A stretch of DNA of 56,000 bases. It comes from an uncultured SAR86 cluster bacterium (GTDB lineage Bacteria; Pseudomonadota; Gammaproteobacteria; Magnimaribacterales; TMED112). Position numbers and translations under genes: made by a program. Positions 41,032 to 48,876 of the stretch are shown piece after piece (the stretch's first letter is position 1; each line of letters begins with the position of its first letter). Location of the stretch: contig CACEYZ010000004.1 in NCBI GenBank assembly GCA_902563885.1, positions 1 through 56,000 on the forward strand, given 5' to 3'. Below the pieces are notes generated by a model, which ran no database searches, was not told where the DNA came from, and saw nothing but the letters and a program-made list of their open reading frames with translations.

Positions 41032-41715
41032 TCAAAATTGAGAGATGTCAATTCTATACCCTGGACCCATAGTTGTCGAGAGAAAAACACTTTTAAAATA
41101 TATTCCTTTTGAGGAAGCAGGTTTCAATCTTTTAAGTTCATTCATAAAAGAATCAAAATTTTCTTTAAGTTGAGCTTTTTTCATATTCACATTTGCAATA
41201 GTTCCCTGCACTATACCCTCTTGTTCTGCTTTAAACCTAACTTGTCCATGTTTTATTTCCTTGACAGCTTTATCTATATTTTCTGTAACAGTCCCAGACT
41301 TAGGGCTAGGCATTAAACCCTTAGGACCCAAAACTTTTGCAATTTTAGATACAACTTTCATTTGAGCTGGAGTAGTAACCGCAACATCAAAGTCTATATT
41401 TCCATCTTTATATTTTTCTAACAAATCATCTAAACCAATGAAATCTGCTCCGCCTTTTTTTGCCTCATCAGCTTTATCTGAATCTACAAAAGCCGCAACT
41501 TTTACTTCTTTGCCCAATGAATTTGGAAGAGTTAGAGAGCCTCTTATGTTTTGCTCAGATTTCTTTGGATCTATTCCTAGCCATACTGAAATATCAACAG
41601 TTTCTTGAAATTTTCTTTTTGGTTGTTTCAGAATTAATTCCAGTGCTTCTTCAGTGCTGTAACTTTTATCTTCGTCTAGTGTACCTAAGGCTTTTTTAAA
41701 TTTTGTTTCTTTCAT
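41032..41715 (-). CDS. rplA: 50S ribosomal protein L1
   Basis: L1-stalk protein that moves E-site tRNA. The 227 residues include RKFQETVDISVWLGIDPKKS, the conserved KVLGPKGLMPSPKSGTVT and SSKGIYFKSVFLSTTMGPGY. It lies 2 bases after rplK. In E. coli L1 binds the rplK leader, but nusG and rplK are only 2 bases apart here, so such a site would have to be inside coding sequence. Confidence 0.98.
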   Translation of the reverse strand: MKETKFKKALGTLDEDKSYSTEEALELILKQPKRKFQETVDISVWLGIDPKKSEQNIRGSLTLPNSLGKEVKVAAFVDSDKADEAKKGGADFIGLDDLLEKYKDGNIDFDVAVTTPAQMKVVSKIAKVLGPKGLMPSPKSGTVTENIDKAVKEIKHGQVRFKAEQEGIVQGTIANVNMKKAQLKENFDSFMNELKRLKPASSKGIYFKSVFLSTTMGPGYRIDISQF

Positions 41716-41717
41716 AA

Positions 41718-42290
41718 TTATTTTGACTCTTCTTCTTTTGAATCAGCTGGAGCATCTTCAGATACTGCTACTTCCGCTGGTGTGTCTGCTGGTGCTGCTT
41801 CTGCTGGTGTGTCTGCTGGTGCTGCTTCTTCTGGCGCTGCTATTTCCTGCCCAGAATCTGATACTCCCTTAATTTCGATGCCCATACTTCTAGCTGTACC
41901 ACTTATTACTTTTATAGCAGATTCAATATCGTTTGAATTTAGATCCTCCATTTTCATCTCGGCTATTTCTTTAACTTTTTCTAAAGAAATTCTTGCCACT
42001 TTTGTTCTATTTGGCTCTCCACTACCCTTAGGAATTGAAGCAGCTTTTTTCAATAATATTGATGCTGGAGGTGACTTTGTTATGAATGTAAATGTTCTAT
42101 CTTCAAAGACCGTAATCTCTACAGGGACTTTCAGACCTTTTTCAACTTCCTTGGTTTTTTCGTTAAAGGCATTGCAAAAATCCATTATATTCAATCCATG
42201 CTGCCCCAAAGCTGGTCCAACTGGAGGGCTTGGATTTGCACCCCCTGCAGGAACTTGCAGTTTTATTATTGTCATTACTTCTTTTGCCAT
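41718..42290 (-). CDS. rplK: 50S ribosomal protein L11 with Ala/Pro/acidic repeat tail
   Basis: GTPase-centre protein. The body (about 142 residues) has [37 protein letters not shown] and [13 protein letters not shown]. After [14 protein letters not shown] the family normally ends, but here about 45 residues follow, containing two copies of EAAPADTPA and an acidic/Ser end. Total 190 against 142 in E. coli. The function of the tail is unknown; its Ala/Pro/acid composition resembles the hinge of L7/L12, its neighbour on the ribosome. It lies 2 bases after nusG. Confidence 0.96.
   Translation of the reverse strand: MAKEVMTIIKLQVPAGGANPSPPVGPALGQHGLNIMDFCNAFNEKTKEVEKGLKVPVEITVFEDRTFTFITKSPPASILLKKAASIPKGSGEPNRTKVARISLEKVKEIAEMKMEDLNSNDIESAIKVISGTARSMGIEIKGVSDSGQEIAAPEEAAPADTPAEAAPADTPAEVAVSEDAPADSKEEESK
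41776..41829. repeat. Perfect 27-bp tandem repeat in the rplK tail
   Basis: Two identical 27-bp copies, 41776-41802 and 41803-41829, each beginning GCTGGTGTGTCTGCTGGTGC. They encode the repeated Ala/Pro/Asp unit of the L11 tail on the minus strand. Perfect identity suggests a recent duplication or continuing homogenisation by slippage; the unit is nine codons long. Confidence 0.95.
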
Positions 42291-42292
42291 TC

Positions 42293-42820
42293 TTATACCT
42301 TCTCTACTTGCGAGAAATTTAATTCTACAGGAGTAGATTTACCAAAAATACTTACAGAAACTTTAATAAGATTTTTTTCATAGTCAACTTCCTCAACAAC
42401 ACCATTGAAATCATTAAATGGCCCATCGTTTATTCTCACAGTTTCACCAGATTCAAAAACTGTCTTAAATTTTGGCTGCTCCACAGCTTCATCAACTCTA
42501 TTAACTATTTTATTTAATTCATTTTCAGTAAGTGGACTTGGTCTAGTTTTAGTTCCCCCTAGAAAGCCCATTACATTTGGTGTCTTTCTTACTAAGTGCC
42601 AAGTATCATCATCTAGTTCCATCTGTACTAGCATATATCCGGGAAAAAACTTCCTTTCGATTTGTTTTTTTTGACCTTTTTTTAACTCTGTTACCTGTTC
42701 AGTAGGAATCATGATATCACCAAACTTTGAGGATAATCCTGATATATCTATACGCTCTTCTAGTGCTGCTTTAACTTTCTTTTCACAGTTGGAATAAGCT
42801 TGAATGATATACCAGTCCAT
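42293..42820 (-). CDS. nusG: Transcription termination/antitermination factor NusG
   Basis: Binds RNA polymerase and links it to Rho or to S10 of the leading ribosome. The NGN domain starts [20 protein letters not shown] and includes [20 protein letters not shown]; the KOW domain is [20 protein letters not shown] near the C-terminus. The 175 residues are normal. It lies 3 bases after secE, the conserved order. Confidence 0.98.
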   Translation of the reverse strand: MDWYIIQAYSNCEKKVKAALEERIDISGLSSKFGDIMIPTEQVTELKKGQKKQIERKFFPGYMLVQMELDDDTWHLVRKTPNVMGFLGGTKTRPSPLTENELNKIVNRVDEAVEQPKFKTVFESGETVRINDGPFNDFNGVVEEVDYEKNLIKVSVSIFGKSTPVELNFSQVEKV

Positions 42821-42823
42821 AAT

Positions 42824-43171
42824 TTAACTCAGAATAAATTTTGAAAGAAATGATAGCAACGAATCTAGACCCCAGAAAACCAAAGCTAGAATCAAAATCA
42901 TTATTAAAACTACAACAGTCATTTGAGTTGTTTCACCTCTTCCAGGCCAGACAACCTTAGAAACTTCTGTTCTTGCGTCAACTATAAGTTTCATGGCATT
43001 TTTCCCAAATTCAGTTCTAGACAGTAGCCCCAAGGAAACAAATAATAAACCACTTAATATAAGTACTCGATATAACAAACCGAGGCCCTCTAGGTAAGTG
43101 AATAATATAACAGCTGCAAATCCCAGTATGAGGGAGGAAATCCAGAGAATATTATTAAGAGTGCTATTCAT
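42824..43171 (-). CDS. secE: Protein translocase subunit SecE
   Basis: Clamp subunit of the Sec translocon. The 115 residues have two N-terminal membrane segments, the conserved cytoplasmic amphipathic helix and hinge DARTEVSKVVWPGRGETTQM, and a third membrane helix. The three-helix form is that of enteric bacteria. It follows tRNA-Trp by 7 bases and precedes nusG. Confidence 0.96.
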   Translation of the reverse strand: MNSTLNNILWISSLILGFAAVILFTYLEGLGLLYRVLILSGLLFVSLGLLSRTEFGKNAMKLIVDARTEVSKVVWPGRGETTQMTVVVLIMILILALVFWGLDSLLSFLSKFILS

Positions 43172-43178
43172 TGTTAAA

Positions 43179-43254
43179 TGGCAGGCCTGGAGGGAATCGA
43201 ACCCACAACCTGCGGTTTTGGAGACCGCCGCTCTGCCAATTGAGCTACAGGCCT
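43179..43254 (-). tRNA. tRNA-Trp (CCA anticodon)
   Basis: A complete 76-base cloverleaf on the minus strand from 43254. The acceptor AGGCCTG pairs fully with CAGGCCT, the anticodon stem-loop is CGGTC-TCCAAAA-like with CCA, the T loop is TTCGATT, the discriminator base is G and the CCA end is encoded (43181-43179). Its location between tuf and secE is the standard gammaproteobacterial one. Confidence 0.96.
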
Positions 43255-43266
43255 TTGCGATCTCCT

Positions 43267-43294
43267 ATTATAACCTTCTAAAGAAACCTTTAAA
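43267..43294 (-). promoter_or_regulatory. Promoter candidate for tRNA-Trp-secE-nusG
   Basis: On the minus strand TTTAAA (43294-43289), a 16-base spacer and a perfect TATAAT (43272-43267) lie between tuf and tRNA-Trp. The predicted start is about 6-8 bases before the tRNA. The -35 is a weak 4-of-6 match, so confidence is moderate. Confidence 0.5.
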
Positions 43295-43297
43295 AAT

Positions 43298-44485
43298 TTA
43301 GGCAACAATCTTAAGCACAATTCCTGCGCCTACAGTTCTACCACCTTCTCTAACAGCAAAGCTTAATCCTTCTTCCATTGCAATTGGAGCGATAAGTTCG
43401 CAGTTAAGTTCGTCAACGGTATCTCCTGGCATAACCATTTCAACACCATCAGGTAAATTAACTTCACCAGTAACATCAGTAGTTCTGAAATAAAATTGTG
43501 GTCTATAACCTTTAAAGAAAGGTGTATGTCTTCCACCTTCTTCTTTACTTAAAACAGTAATCTTTGCAGTAAACTTTGTATGTGGCTTCACTGAACCAGG
43601 AATAGCAAGAACTTGACCTCTTTCAACGTCATCTCTTTCAGTTCCTCTTAGCAATACACCACAATTCTCTCCTGCTCGACCTTCGTCAAGTGTTTTTCTG
43701 AACATTTCAACACCAGTACAAGTTGTTTTTGAGGTATCTTTGATCCCAACAATCTCCAACTCGTCGCCTGTCTTCACAATTCCTCTTTCAACTCTACCTG
43801 TCACAACAGTACCTCTACCAGAGATAGTAAAGACATCCTCAATAGGCATTAAGAAAGGCTTATCAATAGGTCTTTCAGGTTCTGGGAAATAAGAATCAAG
43901 AGATTTTACGAGTTCAACAACACTTTCTACGTACTTAGCGTCACCTTCTAGAGCTTTTAGCGCACTTCCTTTAATGATTGGAGTATCATCGCCAGGAAAA
44001 TCGTATTTATTAAGCAATTCACGAACTTCCATTTCCACGAGTTCAATGAGTTCTTCGTCATCAACCATGTCTGCTTTATTTAGATAGACAACAATATTTG
44101 GAACTCCAACCTGTTTAGCCAGAAGTATATGTTCTCTTGTTTGTGGCATTGGGCCATCAGCCGCACTAACTACTAATATAGCGCCGTCCATCTGAGCGGC
44201 ACCAGTAATCATATTTTTGACATAGTCAGCGTGACCTGGACAATCAACGTGAGCATAATGTCTTTGATCACTACTATATTCTACGTGTGATGTTGCAATA
44301 GTTATGCCTCTTTCTTTCTCTTCAGGTGCATTATCAATACCCTCGAAAGCGACTGCTTCACCACCAAATGTATCAGCACACACTTTTGTAAGTGCTGCTG
44401 TTAACGTTGTCTTACCATGATCAACGTGTCCAATTGTACCCACGTTTATGTGTGGCAAGCTTCTATCAAATTTTTCTCTAGCCAT
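43298..44485 (-). CDS. tuf: Translation elongation factor Tu
   Basis: Delivers aminoacyl-tRNA to the ribosome. G motifs are [14 protein letters not shown] (about residues 18-31), the switch [32 protein letters not shown] and the guanine motif NKAD. 395 residues is full length. It has an AGAGGT Shine-Dalgarno. It lies in the tufB position (between tRNA-Thr and tRNA-Trp); no second copy follows fusA in this window. Confidence 0.98.
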   Translation of the reverse strand: MAREKFDRSLPHINVGTIGHVDHGKTTLTAALTKVCADTFGGEAVAFEGIDNAPEEKERGITIATSHVEYSSDQRHYAHVDCPGHADYVKNMITGAAQMDGAILVVSAADGPMPQTREHILLAKQVGVPNIVVYLNKADMVDDEELIELVEMEVRELLNKYDFPGDDTPIIKGSALKALEGDAKYVESVVELVKSLDSYFPEPERPIDKPFLMPIEDVFTISGRGTVVTGRVERGIVKTGDELEIVGIKDTSKTTCTGVEMFRKTLDEGRAGENCGVLLRGTERDDVERGQVLAIPGSVKPHTKFTAKITVLSKEEGGRHTPFFKGYRPQFYFRTTDVTGEVNLPDGVEMVMPGDTVDELNCELIAPIAMEEGLSFAVREGGRTVGAGIVLKIVA

Positions 44486-44500
44486 AATTACCTCTATGTT

Positions 44501-44576
<76 letters not shown>

Positions 44577-44617
44577 GCATATAATAAACCCTAAAAAGCA
44601 AAGCTTCAACCATTATA

Positions 44618-44637
44618 TTAGTTTTAAAAAAAACTAA
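44618..44637 (-). other. AT-rich hairpin between tRNA-Tyr and tRNA-Thr
   Basis: TTAGTTTT (44618-44625) and AAAACTAA (44630-44637) form a perfect 8-bp stem with a 4-base loop. It lies in the 65-base spacer where E. coli has the tRNA-Gly gene. The stem has only one G-C pair and is not followed by a T-run suited to a terminator on the minus strand. Its role is unclear; it could be a processing element or chance. Confidence 0.35.
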
Positions 44638-44641
44638 AAAA

Positions 44642-44726
<85 letters not shown>

Positions 44727-44740
44727 GAGTTGAAGTAGTT

Positions 44741-44768
44741 ATTATCAACTTCCATTTTTGTTAGTCAA
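44741..44768 (-). promoter_or_regulatory. Promoter for tRNA-Tyr/tRNA-Thr/tuf
   Basis: On the minus strand TTGACT (44768-44763), a 16-base spacer and GATAAT (44746-44741): two 5-of-6 matches. The predicted start is about 7 bases before tRNA-Tyr. It is divergent from, and close to, the msrA -10 site. Confidence 0.65.
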
Positions 44769-44774
44769 TACATA

Positions 44775-44780
44775 TATAAT
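44775..44780 (+). promoter_or_regulatory. TATAAT -10 element of msrA
   Basis: A perfect TATAAT ends exactly 7 bases before the msrA ATG at 44788, so transcription would start at the start codon. No Shine-Dalgarno is present and no good -35 is seen. This is the clearest example of the short -10-to-ATG spacing found at several genes in the window. Confidence 0.5.
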
Positions 44781-44787
44781 TATCTAA

Positions 44788-45336
44788 ATGAAACACTATG
44801 TCACTGATAGAGAGTTATTTAAATCCTATCCAGAATCAGTAAAAGAAATAATTTTAGGAGCTGGATGTTTTTGGGGTGTTGAAAGACTTTTTTGGGAACT
44901 TCCGGGAGTATGGACAACTTATGTATCCTACTCAGGAGGAAGAAGAGATAATCCAACTTATGAGGAAGTATGTATGGGAGTAACTGGGCATGTTGAAACA
45001 GTAAATGTTTTTTATGACCAAAAGCAGATCAAATTTGAAACAATTCTTAAAACCTTTTGGGAATGTCATGATCCAACACAAGGGATGAGACAAGGTAATG
45101 ATATTGGGGAGCAATATAGATCAGTAATTTTTTGCAAAGACAGCCACCAATTAGATGCAGCAAATATTTCAAAAAAAATGTTTCAAACTAAATTAGATGA
45201 AAAAGGATTTGGTCCAATAACTACCGAAATTAAGATTGAAACTAAAACATTTCCAGCAGAAGATTATCACCAACAATATTTAGCAAAAAATCCAAATGGG
45301 TATTGCAACCTAAAAGGCACAGGTTGCTTTCTATAA
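44788..45336 (+). CDS. msrA: Peptide methionine sulfoxide reductase MsrA
   Basis: Repairs the S-form of oxidised methionine in proteins. The catalytic motif GAGCFWGVER has its Cys at residue 27; further conserved parts are YSGGRRDNPTYEEVCMGVTG, HDPTQGMRQGNDIGEQYRS and FPAEDYHQQYLAKNP. Resolving cysteines are probably C173 and C180 near the C-terminus. The 182 residues lack a signal peptide, so it acts in the cytoplasm. It is divergent from the tRNA-tuf unit and followed by an independent tRNA gene. Confidence 0.96.
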   Translation: MKHYVTDRELFKSYPESVKEIILGAGCFWGVERLFWELPGVWTTYVSYSGGRRDNPTYEEVCMGVTGHVETVNVFYDQKQIKFETILKTFWECHDPTQGMRQGNDIGEQYRSVIFCKDSHQLDAANISKKMFQTKLDEKGFGPITTEIKIETKTFPAEDYHQQYLAKNPNGYCNLKGTGCFL

Positions 45337-45359
45337 AATTCGAGAAAGTTAAAGTCAAC

Positions 45360-45388
45360 TTCACTATGAAAATATTATGTTGTAGAAT
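45360..45388 (+). promoter_or_regulatory. Promoter candidate for tRNA-Thr(TGT)
   Basis: TTCACT (45360-45365), a 17-base spacer and TAGAAT (45383-45388) lie just before the tRNA. The predicted start is about 5 bases before the mature 5' end. The -35 is a 4-of-6 match. Confidence 0.45.
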
Positions 45389-45399
45389 TCAGTCTCCTA

Positions 45400-45475
45400 G
45401 CCACCTTAGCTCAGCTGGTAGAGCAACTGATTTGTAATCAGTAGGTCGTCAGTTCGACTCTGACAGGTGGCTCCA
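45400..45475 (+). tRNA. tRNA-Thr (TGT anticodon)
   Basis: A 76-base cloverleaf: acceptor GCCACCT pairs with AGGTGGC, anticodon loop TTTGTAA (TGT), T arm GTCAG TTCGACT CTGAC, and CCA is encoded (45473-45475). In E. coli the matching gene (thrU) is first in the thrU-tyrU-glyT-thrT-tufB cluster; here it is on the opposite strand, on the far side of msrA. Confidence 0.96.
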
Positions 45476-45482
45476 ACACAAA

Positions 45483-45514
45483 AAAAAAGACACCAATTTC
45501 TTGGTGTCTTTTTT
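45483..45514. terminator. Bidirectional intrinsic terminator
   Basis: GACACCAA (45489-45496) pairs with TTGGTGTC (45501-45508) around a TTTC loop, and the flanking A-run and T-run extend the stem. A T-run follows on both strands, so it can end both the tRNA-Thr transcript (plus) and the PDZ-protein transcript (minus). Confidence 0.88.
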
Positions 45515-45568
45515 GCAGATCTAAGTTTTGTTTCCAATCCTTATTTCTACATTATCTATACTACATAA

Positions 45569-46318
45569 TTATCTAGTAATTGTCCAGCCAGTTTGCCTTA
45601 AAACTAGCTCTTCTTCAGATAAGCTCCAATATCCTTGCACCATACCGTTTTCATTAAATCGCATTCTAGTGAAGTTATGTGATTCTGCTTCCTTTCCAGA
45701 AACTTCATCTTTAGATTTTGACCAATGCCAGACATATACAATATTTTTTCCTCTATCTACTACTACATCTCCAATTTGGTAATCAACTAAATTACTTGCC
45801 CATTCCTCTGCGTCTGCAGATTCGATATTTTCCAATACCTGATCTTTGGACCAAGTTGGATTTACAATTCCTCTAGTTACAGATACTTTTACCCTTTTAT
45901 TATTTCTCATAACAACAGCATCAACAGGCTCGCCAGGTAATCCAGAAAAGCTAAGCTTACCTGTATTAATATTATCTTCAGTAACCTTAACACCTTTAAC
46001 AGAAACAAATTTATCTCCTACCTCTAAAACTCCCTCTGAAGGCGAACCAGGAATTACTCTTGTAACAATCATCCCTTCTTCATTTTCAGGATCCCAGTTA
46101 AAACCGAAACCTACAAATCTGCCAGAAAAACTTACTCCATCTTCAGCCATATGATTTTTAACCATAGCTAAAGTTTTTTCTTTACTGGTATATTGTGCTT
46201 TAACCCAACTTTCAGCTACTGCTGCCATAGACTTCATTCCACCTCTGTGGTGGTCTGCAAAAATTGATAACGAAATTAGGACTACTGAAAGTCCAACAAT
46301 AATTTTTTTAATATCCAT
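45569..46318 (-). CDS. Secreted PDZ-domain protein (paralog 1)
   Basis: Function unknown. A signal peptide (residues 1-21, ending SIFA) is followed by a mature start DHHRGG. A PDZ-like domain spans about 64-150 with FVGFGFNWDPENEEGMIVTR, GSPSEGVLEVGDKFVSVKGV and VVMRNNKRVKVSVTRG. The C-terminal part (about 160-249) ends LSEEELVLRQTGWTITR and has a short beta-rich pattern that might be NTF2/SnoaL-like; this is weak. No protease domain is seen. It is a full-length homolog of the protein at 46401-47144. The terminator at 46355-46385 separates them. Confidence 0.85.
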   Translation of the reverse strand: MDIKKIIVGLSVVLISLSIFADHHRGGMKSMAAVAESWVKAQYTSKEKTLAMVKNHMAEDGVSFSGRFVGFGFNWDPENEEGMIVTRVIPGSPSEGVLEVGDKFVSVKGVKVTEDNINTGKLSFSGLPGEPVDAVVMRNNKRVKVSVTRGIVNPTWSKDQVLENIESADAEEWASNLVDYQIGDVVVDRGKNIVYVWHWSKSKDEVSGKEAESHNFTRMRFNENGMVQGYWSLSEEELVLRQTGWTITR

Positions 46319-46354
46319 CCTAAAACCTTAAAACAAAATGATTTTTTTTAAAAG

Positions 46355-46385
46355 CAAAAAAAAGGCGCCATAAAAATAGCGCCTT
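46355..46385 (-). terminator. Intrinsic terminator after the second PDZ gene
   Basis: On the minus strand AAGGCGC (46385-46379) pairs with GCGCCTT (46368-46362) around a 10-base loop and is followed by a run of Ts (46361-46355). It lies 15 bases after the stop of the 46401-47144 gene, so the two PDZ genes are probably not one simple operon. Confidence 0.85.
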
Positions 46386-46400
46386 AAGAAATGAATTTTA

Positions 46401-47144
46401 TTATCTAGTTATAGACCAACCAGTCTGCCTTAACAAAAGTTCATCCTCTGAAAGGGCACCAATAAAATTAACTTTGCCACTTTCATCAAATCCAACTCTT
46501 GTAACAATATAGGTTTCTGCTTCTACTCCAGACTGCTCATCTAAATCTTTTCTCCAATGAAGTACATAAGCTACTTCTTTGCCTACAGCAACATCAATCA
46601 TTCTGTATTCGATCAAGCTTGATCCCCATTGTTCTGCATCAGCTCCCTCAATATTTTCCACAAAAGTGGTCTTATCTGTTCTTGGCTGCACAACTGTTCT
46701 TGCCATTTCAAGATCTACTTCTTTACCGTCCCTTTTAACTTTCACATTCCATATATCACCAACTTTTGTTGCCTCTGGATCAGTATTTCTCCAGTCCTTA
46801 ACTCCATTAATTGACAATACTTCATCTCCAACTTTCATTGCCTCTGACGCTGAGCTTCCCTCAACTGTTGAAATTACAACATCAGGCTGATCTCCATTTG
46901 GGTCATAATAGAATCCAAAACCAACAAAACGACTTGGATATTGATATCCGTCATCTGCCATATGTTTTTTCACCATCTTTAGAAATGGATCTTTACCTTT
47001 ATAACCTGATTCAACGATTTTCTGGGCAATCATCCCTTTTTTAGCTCCTTTGTTTTTCATACCATCACCTTTGTGATGATCTGCAAATATTGATAACGAG
47101 AATGTGACTACAAGTAGTCCAATAAAAAACTTTTGAATATTCAT
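46401..47144 (-). CDS. Secreted PDZ-domain protein (paralog 2)
   Basis: Function unknown. Signal peptide 1-21 (ending SIFA) and mature start DHHKGDG match the paralog at 45569-46318. The PDZ-like region has FVGFGFYYDPNGDQPDVVIS, SSASEAMKVGDEVLSINGVK and VKRDGKEVDLEMARTVV. The C-terminal region ends LSEDELLLRQTGWSITR, almost the same as its neighbour. It has 247 residues, is periplasmic or outer by prediction, and is followed by its own terminator. The pair arose by tandem duplication and has since diverged clearly along the whole length. Confidence 0.85.
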   Translation of the reverse strand: MNIQKFFIGLLVVTFSLSIFADHHKGDGMKNKGAKKGMIAQKIVESGYKGKDPFLKMVKKHMADDGYQYPSRFVGFGFYYDPNGDQPDVVISTVEGSSASEAMKVGDEVLSINGVKDWRNTDPEATKVGDIWNVKVKRDGKEVDLEMARTVVQPRTDKTTFVENIEGADAEQWGSSLIEYRMIDVAVGKEVAYVLHWRKDLDEQSGVEAETYIVTRVGFDESGKVNFIGALSEDELLLRQTGWSITR

Positions 47145-47210
47145 TATTACAATTTAAAACAATTAATAAGAACTTTGAAGGTAAATAGAATTAATTTGCA
47201 GAATTGTGAC

Positions 47211-48656
47211 TTATTCTTTTAAGAAATTATTTACTTCCTTTAAAAAACGATCAAATGAAGGTTGATGATTATACATCATATGTCCTGCTTCAAATTCAGA
47301 AAAAATAACCCTTTCCATATTGACACCATTGTCATAAAGAAAATTTTCAGCAGTAAAGCAAGGTGTAGCTAAATCATAAATTCCACAAGAAACGTAAACT
47401 TTAAATTCTTCATTTCCACGTTGAGCATAACCAATATGTGGTGTTGGGTTTACATATCTTGGCCATTTTTGATCTTGGGTGGAGTTCCAATCCCAGTTAT
47501 TATATAAATCTCTATCACTACTCTGGTACAGCATCACAGTTTCAACACCAATCTCAGAAAACCATGTATGTAATGCAGATACATATGCTGAAGAGAAACC
47601 TTCCATTGAAGCATCAGTATCAGGATACTGACCAGCAGCTACATAATCTTTCATTTTATATCTTGAGTCTGCTCTTCCAACAGAAAAACCCTCATCACGC
47701 AATAACTCTTTTCTAAAATCAGACGCTTCGACTCTTAAATCTGAATTCCTAACAAACTCTTCGCTTAAACCAGTATAAAAAGAATATTCTTTCACTATTT
47801 CGTCGTATTCTTTTTGAGAAATTCTTGTCCCTTTTAATAAAGCTGGACCATATTTTTCTAGACTAAATTTTTTTGAGTTTTCGTAAAATTCGAGTAAAGT
47901 CAAATCTGTATCTACCTTTCCATGATAATAGGCAGTTACAGCATAAGTTGGAAGATAGCCATAATGTGCAGAATTATTTCCTGGAGCAAATCTTATATAT
48001 TGCATATCAGCAGCAGGTGATACTAGAAGAAGGCCGTTCACTTCTATGTTTGTTAAAACGCCACTTCTCAACTCTGATACCAATAATGGTCCTCTAATTC
48101 CACCATAACTCTCACCTAAAATATATCTTGGAGAATTCCATCTTTTATTGTCGTTAATCCATCTTCGAATAAACTCTGCTATTACTACAGCATCTTGTTT
48201 TACTCCCCAAAATTCTTTTCCTTCATGTTCACCCAATGGTCTGCTATAGCCAGTCCCAATTGGATCAATGAAAACTAAATCAGCTTTATCTAAGGGCGAT
48301 AATTTGTTGTTTATTAAATTATATGGAGGAGAACCGTCATCACTGGCGTCGCTTGGAACTTTCACCACTTTTGGACCTAAAACTCCCATATGTAACCACA
48401 ATGATGCAGATCCGGGACCTCCATTAAAACTAAACATGACCGGTCTATTTTTTTGATTATCAACACTGTATTCAGTGACGACAAAAGAAGCTAAGGGTTT
48501 TGTTGAGTCATCTCGTTCAAAAATAACTTTTTCGTAAACTTTTGCAGTGTACTCCAGCTTTTTCCCATTGAAAGTGCCCGAAAATTCTTTTGAAAAATCA
48601 AAATTACTCTCTGCAAATACATAAGAAGTTAAAAGTAAAAAAAGAATGGCTCTCAT
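47211..48656 (-). CDS. Secreted serine carboxypeptidase-like protein (peptidase S10)
   Basis: Predicted to remove C-terminal residues from peptides outside the cytoplasm. A signal peptide ends near residue 15 (MRAILFLLLTSYVFA). Motifs are FSFNGGPGSASLWLHMG (oxyanion region), FIDPIGTGYSRP and the nucleophile in YILGESYGGIRGP (Ser183); Asp428 (SCGIYDLATP) and His459 (FEAGHMMYNH) complete the triad. The 481 residues are full length. S10 enzymes are typical of eukaryotes but do occur in some bacteria. It lies 66 bases upstream of the PDZ pair on the coding-strand map, with no clear terminator. Confidence 0.9.
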   Translation of the reverse strand: MRAILFLLLTSYVFAESNFDFSKEFSGTFNGKKLEYTAKVYEKVIFERDDSTKPLASFVVTEYSVDNQKNRPVMFSFNGGPGSASLWLHMGVLGPKVVKVPSDASDDGSPPYNLINNKLSPLDKADLVFIDPIGTGYSRPLGEHEGKEFWGVKQDAVVIAEFIRRWINDNKRWNSPRYILGESYGGIRGPLLVSELRSGVLTNIEVNGLLLVSPAADMQYIRFAPGNNSAHYGYLPTYAVTAYYHGKVDTDLTLLEFYENSKKFSLEKYGPALLKGTRISQKEYDEIVKEYSFYTGLSEEFVRNSDLRVEASDFRKELLRDEGFSVGRADSRYKMKDYVAAGQYPDTDASMEGFSSAYVSALHTWFSEIGVETVMLYQSSDRDLYNNWDWNSTQDQKWPRYVNPTPHIGYAQRGNEEFKVYVSCGIYDLATPCFTAENFLYDNGVNMERVIFSEFEAGHMMYNHQPSFDRFLKEVNNFLKE

Positions 48657-48665
48657 TATGTAAAT

Positions 48666-48833
48666 TTAAACTAAATGATTTTCTCGAAATTTTTCAGCGG
48701 TATGAACAATTCCACTTTTAGTTTTGTATGGTTTTGATTTAATACCTTTAGTTCCTTCTTTAACTAAAAGGAACAAACACATTGTTGTGAGAGATATTAA
48801 CCCAAGCGCCCCCACGATTAAGTATTGAATCAT
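48666..48833 (-). CDS. Small single-span membrane protein, hypothetical
   Basis: A 55-codon frame from ATG at 48833. It encodes one hydrophobic helix (MIQYLIVGALGLISLTTMC at the start), then a basic segment KEGTKGIKSKPYKTKSG and a polar end. No family is recognised. It fills an otherwise empty 220-base gap and lies 9 bases upstream of the carboxypeptidase start on the same strand. No Shine-Dalgarno is visible. I judge it a probable real gene from its position and composition, not from homology. Confidence 0.5.
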   Translation of the reverse strand: MIQYLIVGALGLISLTTMCLFLLVKEGTKGIKSKPYKTKSGIVHTAEKFRENHLV

Positions 48834-48876
48834 GTTTGTATTCTATATCATTTATGGTAAAAAATAAATTTGCGAA

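Noticed and set aside
41024-41051. A TTGACA (41051-41046, minus) with a weak -10 16 bases downstream, as a possible rplJ promoter.
   Set aside because: The -10 (TATCGA) is poor and the predicted start would fall inside the first helix of the L10 leader, which would remove the regulator. Read-through from rplA is more likely.
41782-42336. A long plus-strand open frame opposite rplK, and similar long frames opposite dnaK, rpoB and rpoC.
   Set aside because: These are antisense shadows with biased Ser/Pro/Leu-rich composition caused by the codon use of the real genes; no family or ribosome binding site was seen.
44577-44641. A degenerate tRNA-Gly between tRNA-Tyr and tRNA-Thr.
   Set aside because: The 65-base spacer has no T-loop motif, anticodon stem or acceptor pairing; only an AT hairpin remains.
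47145-47210. A terminator after the S10 carboxypeptidase gene.
   Set aside because: Only weak AT-rich inverted repeats are present; no stable stem with a T-run on the minus strand.
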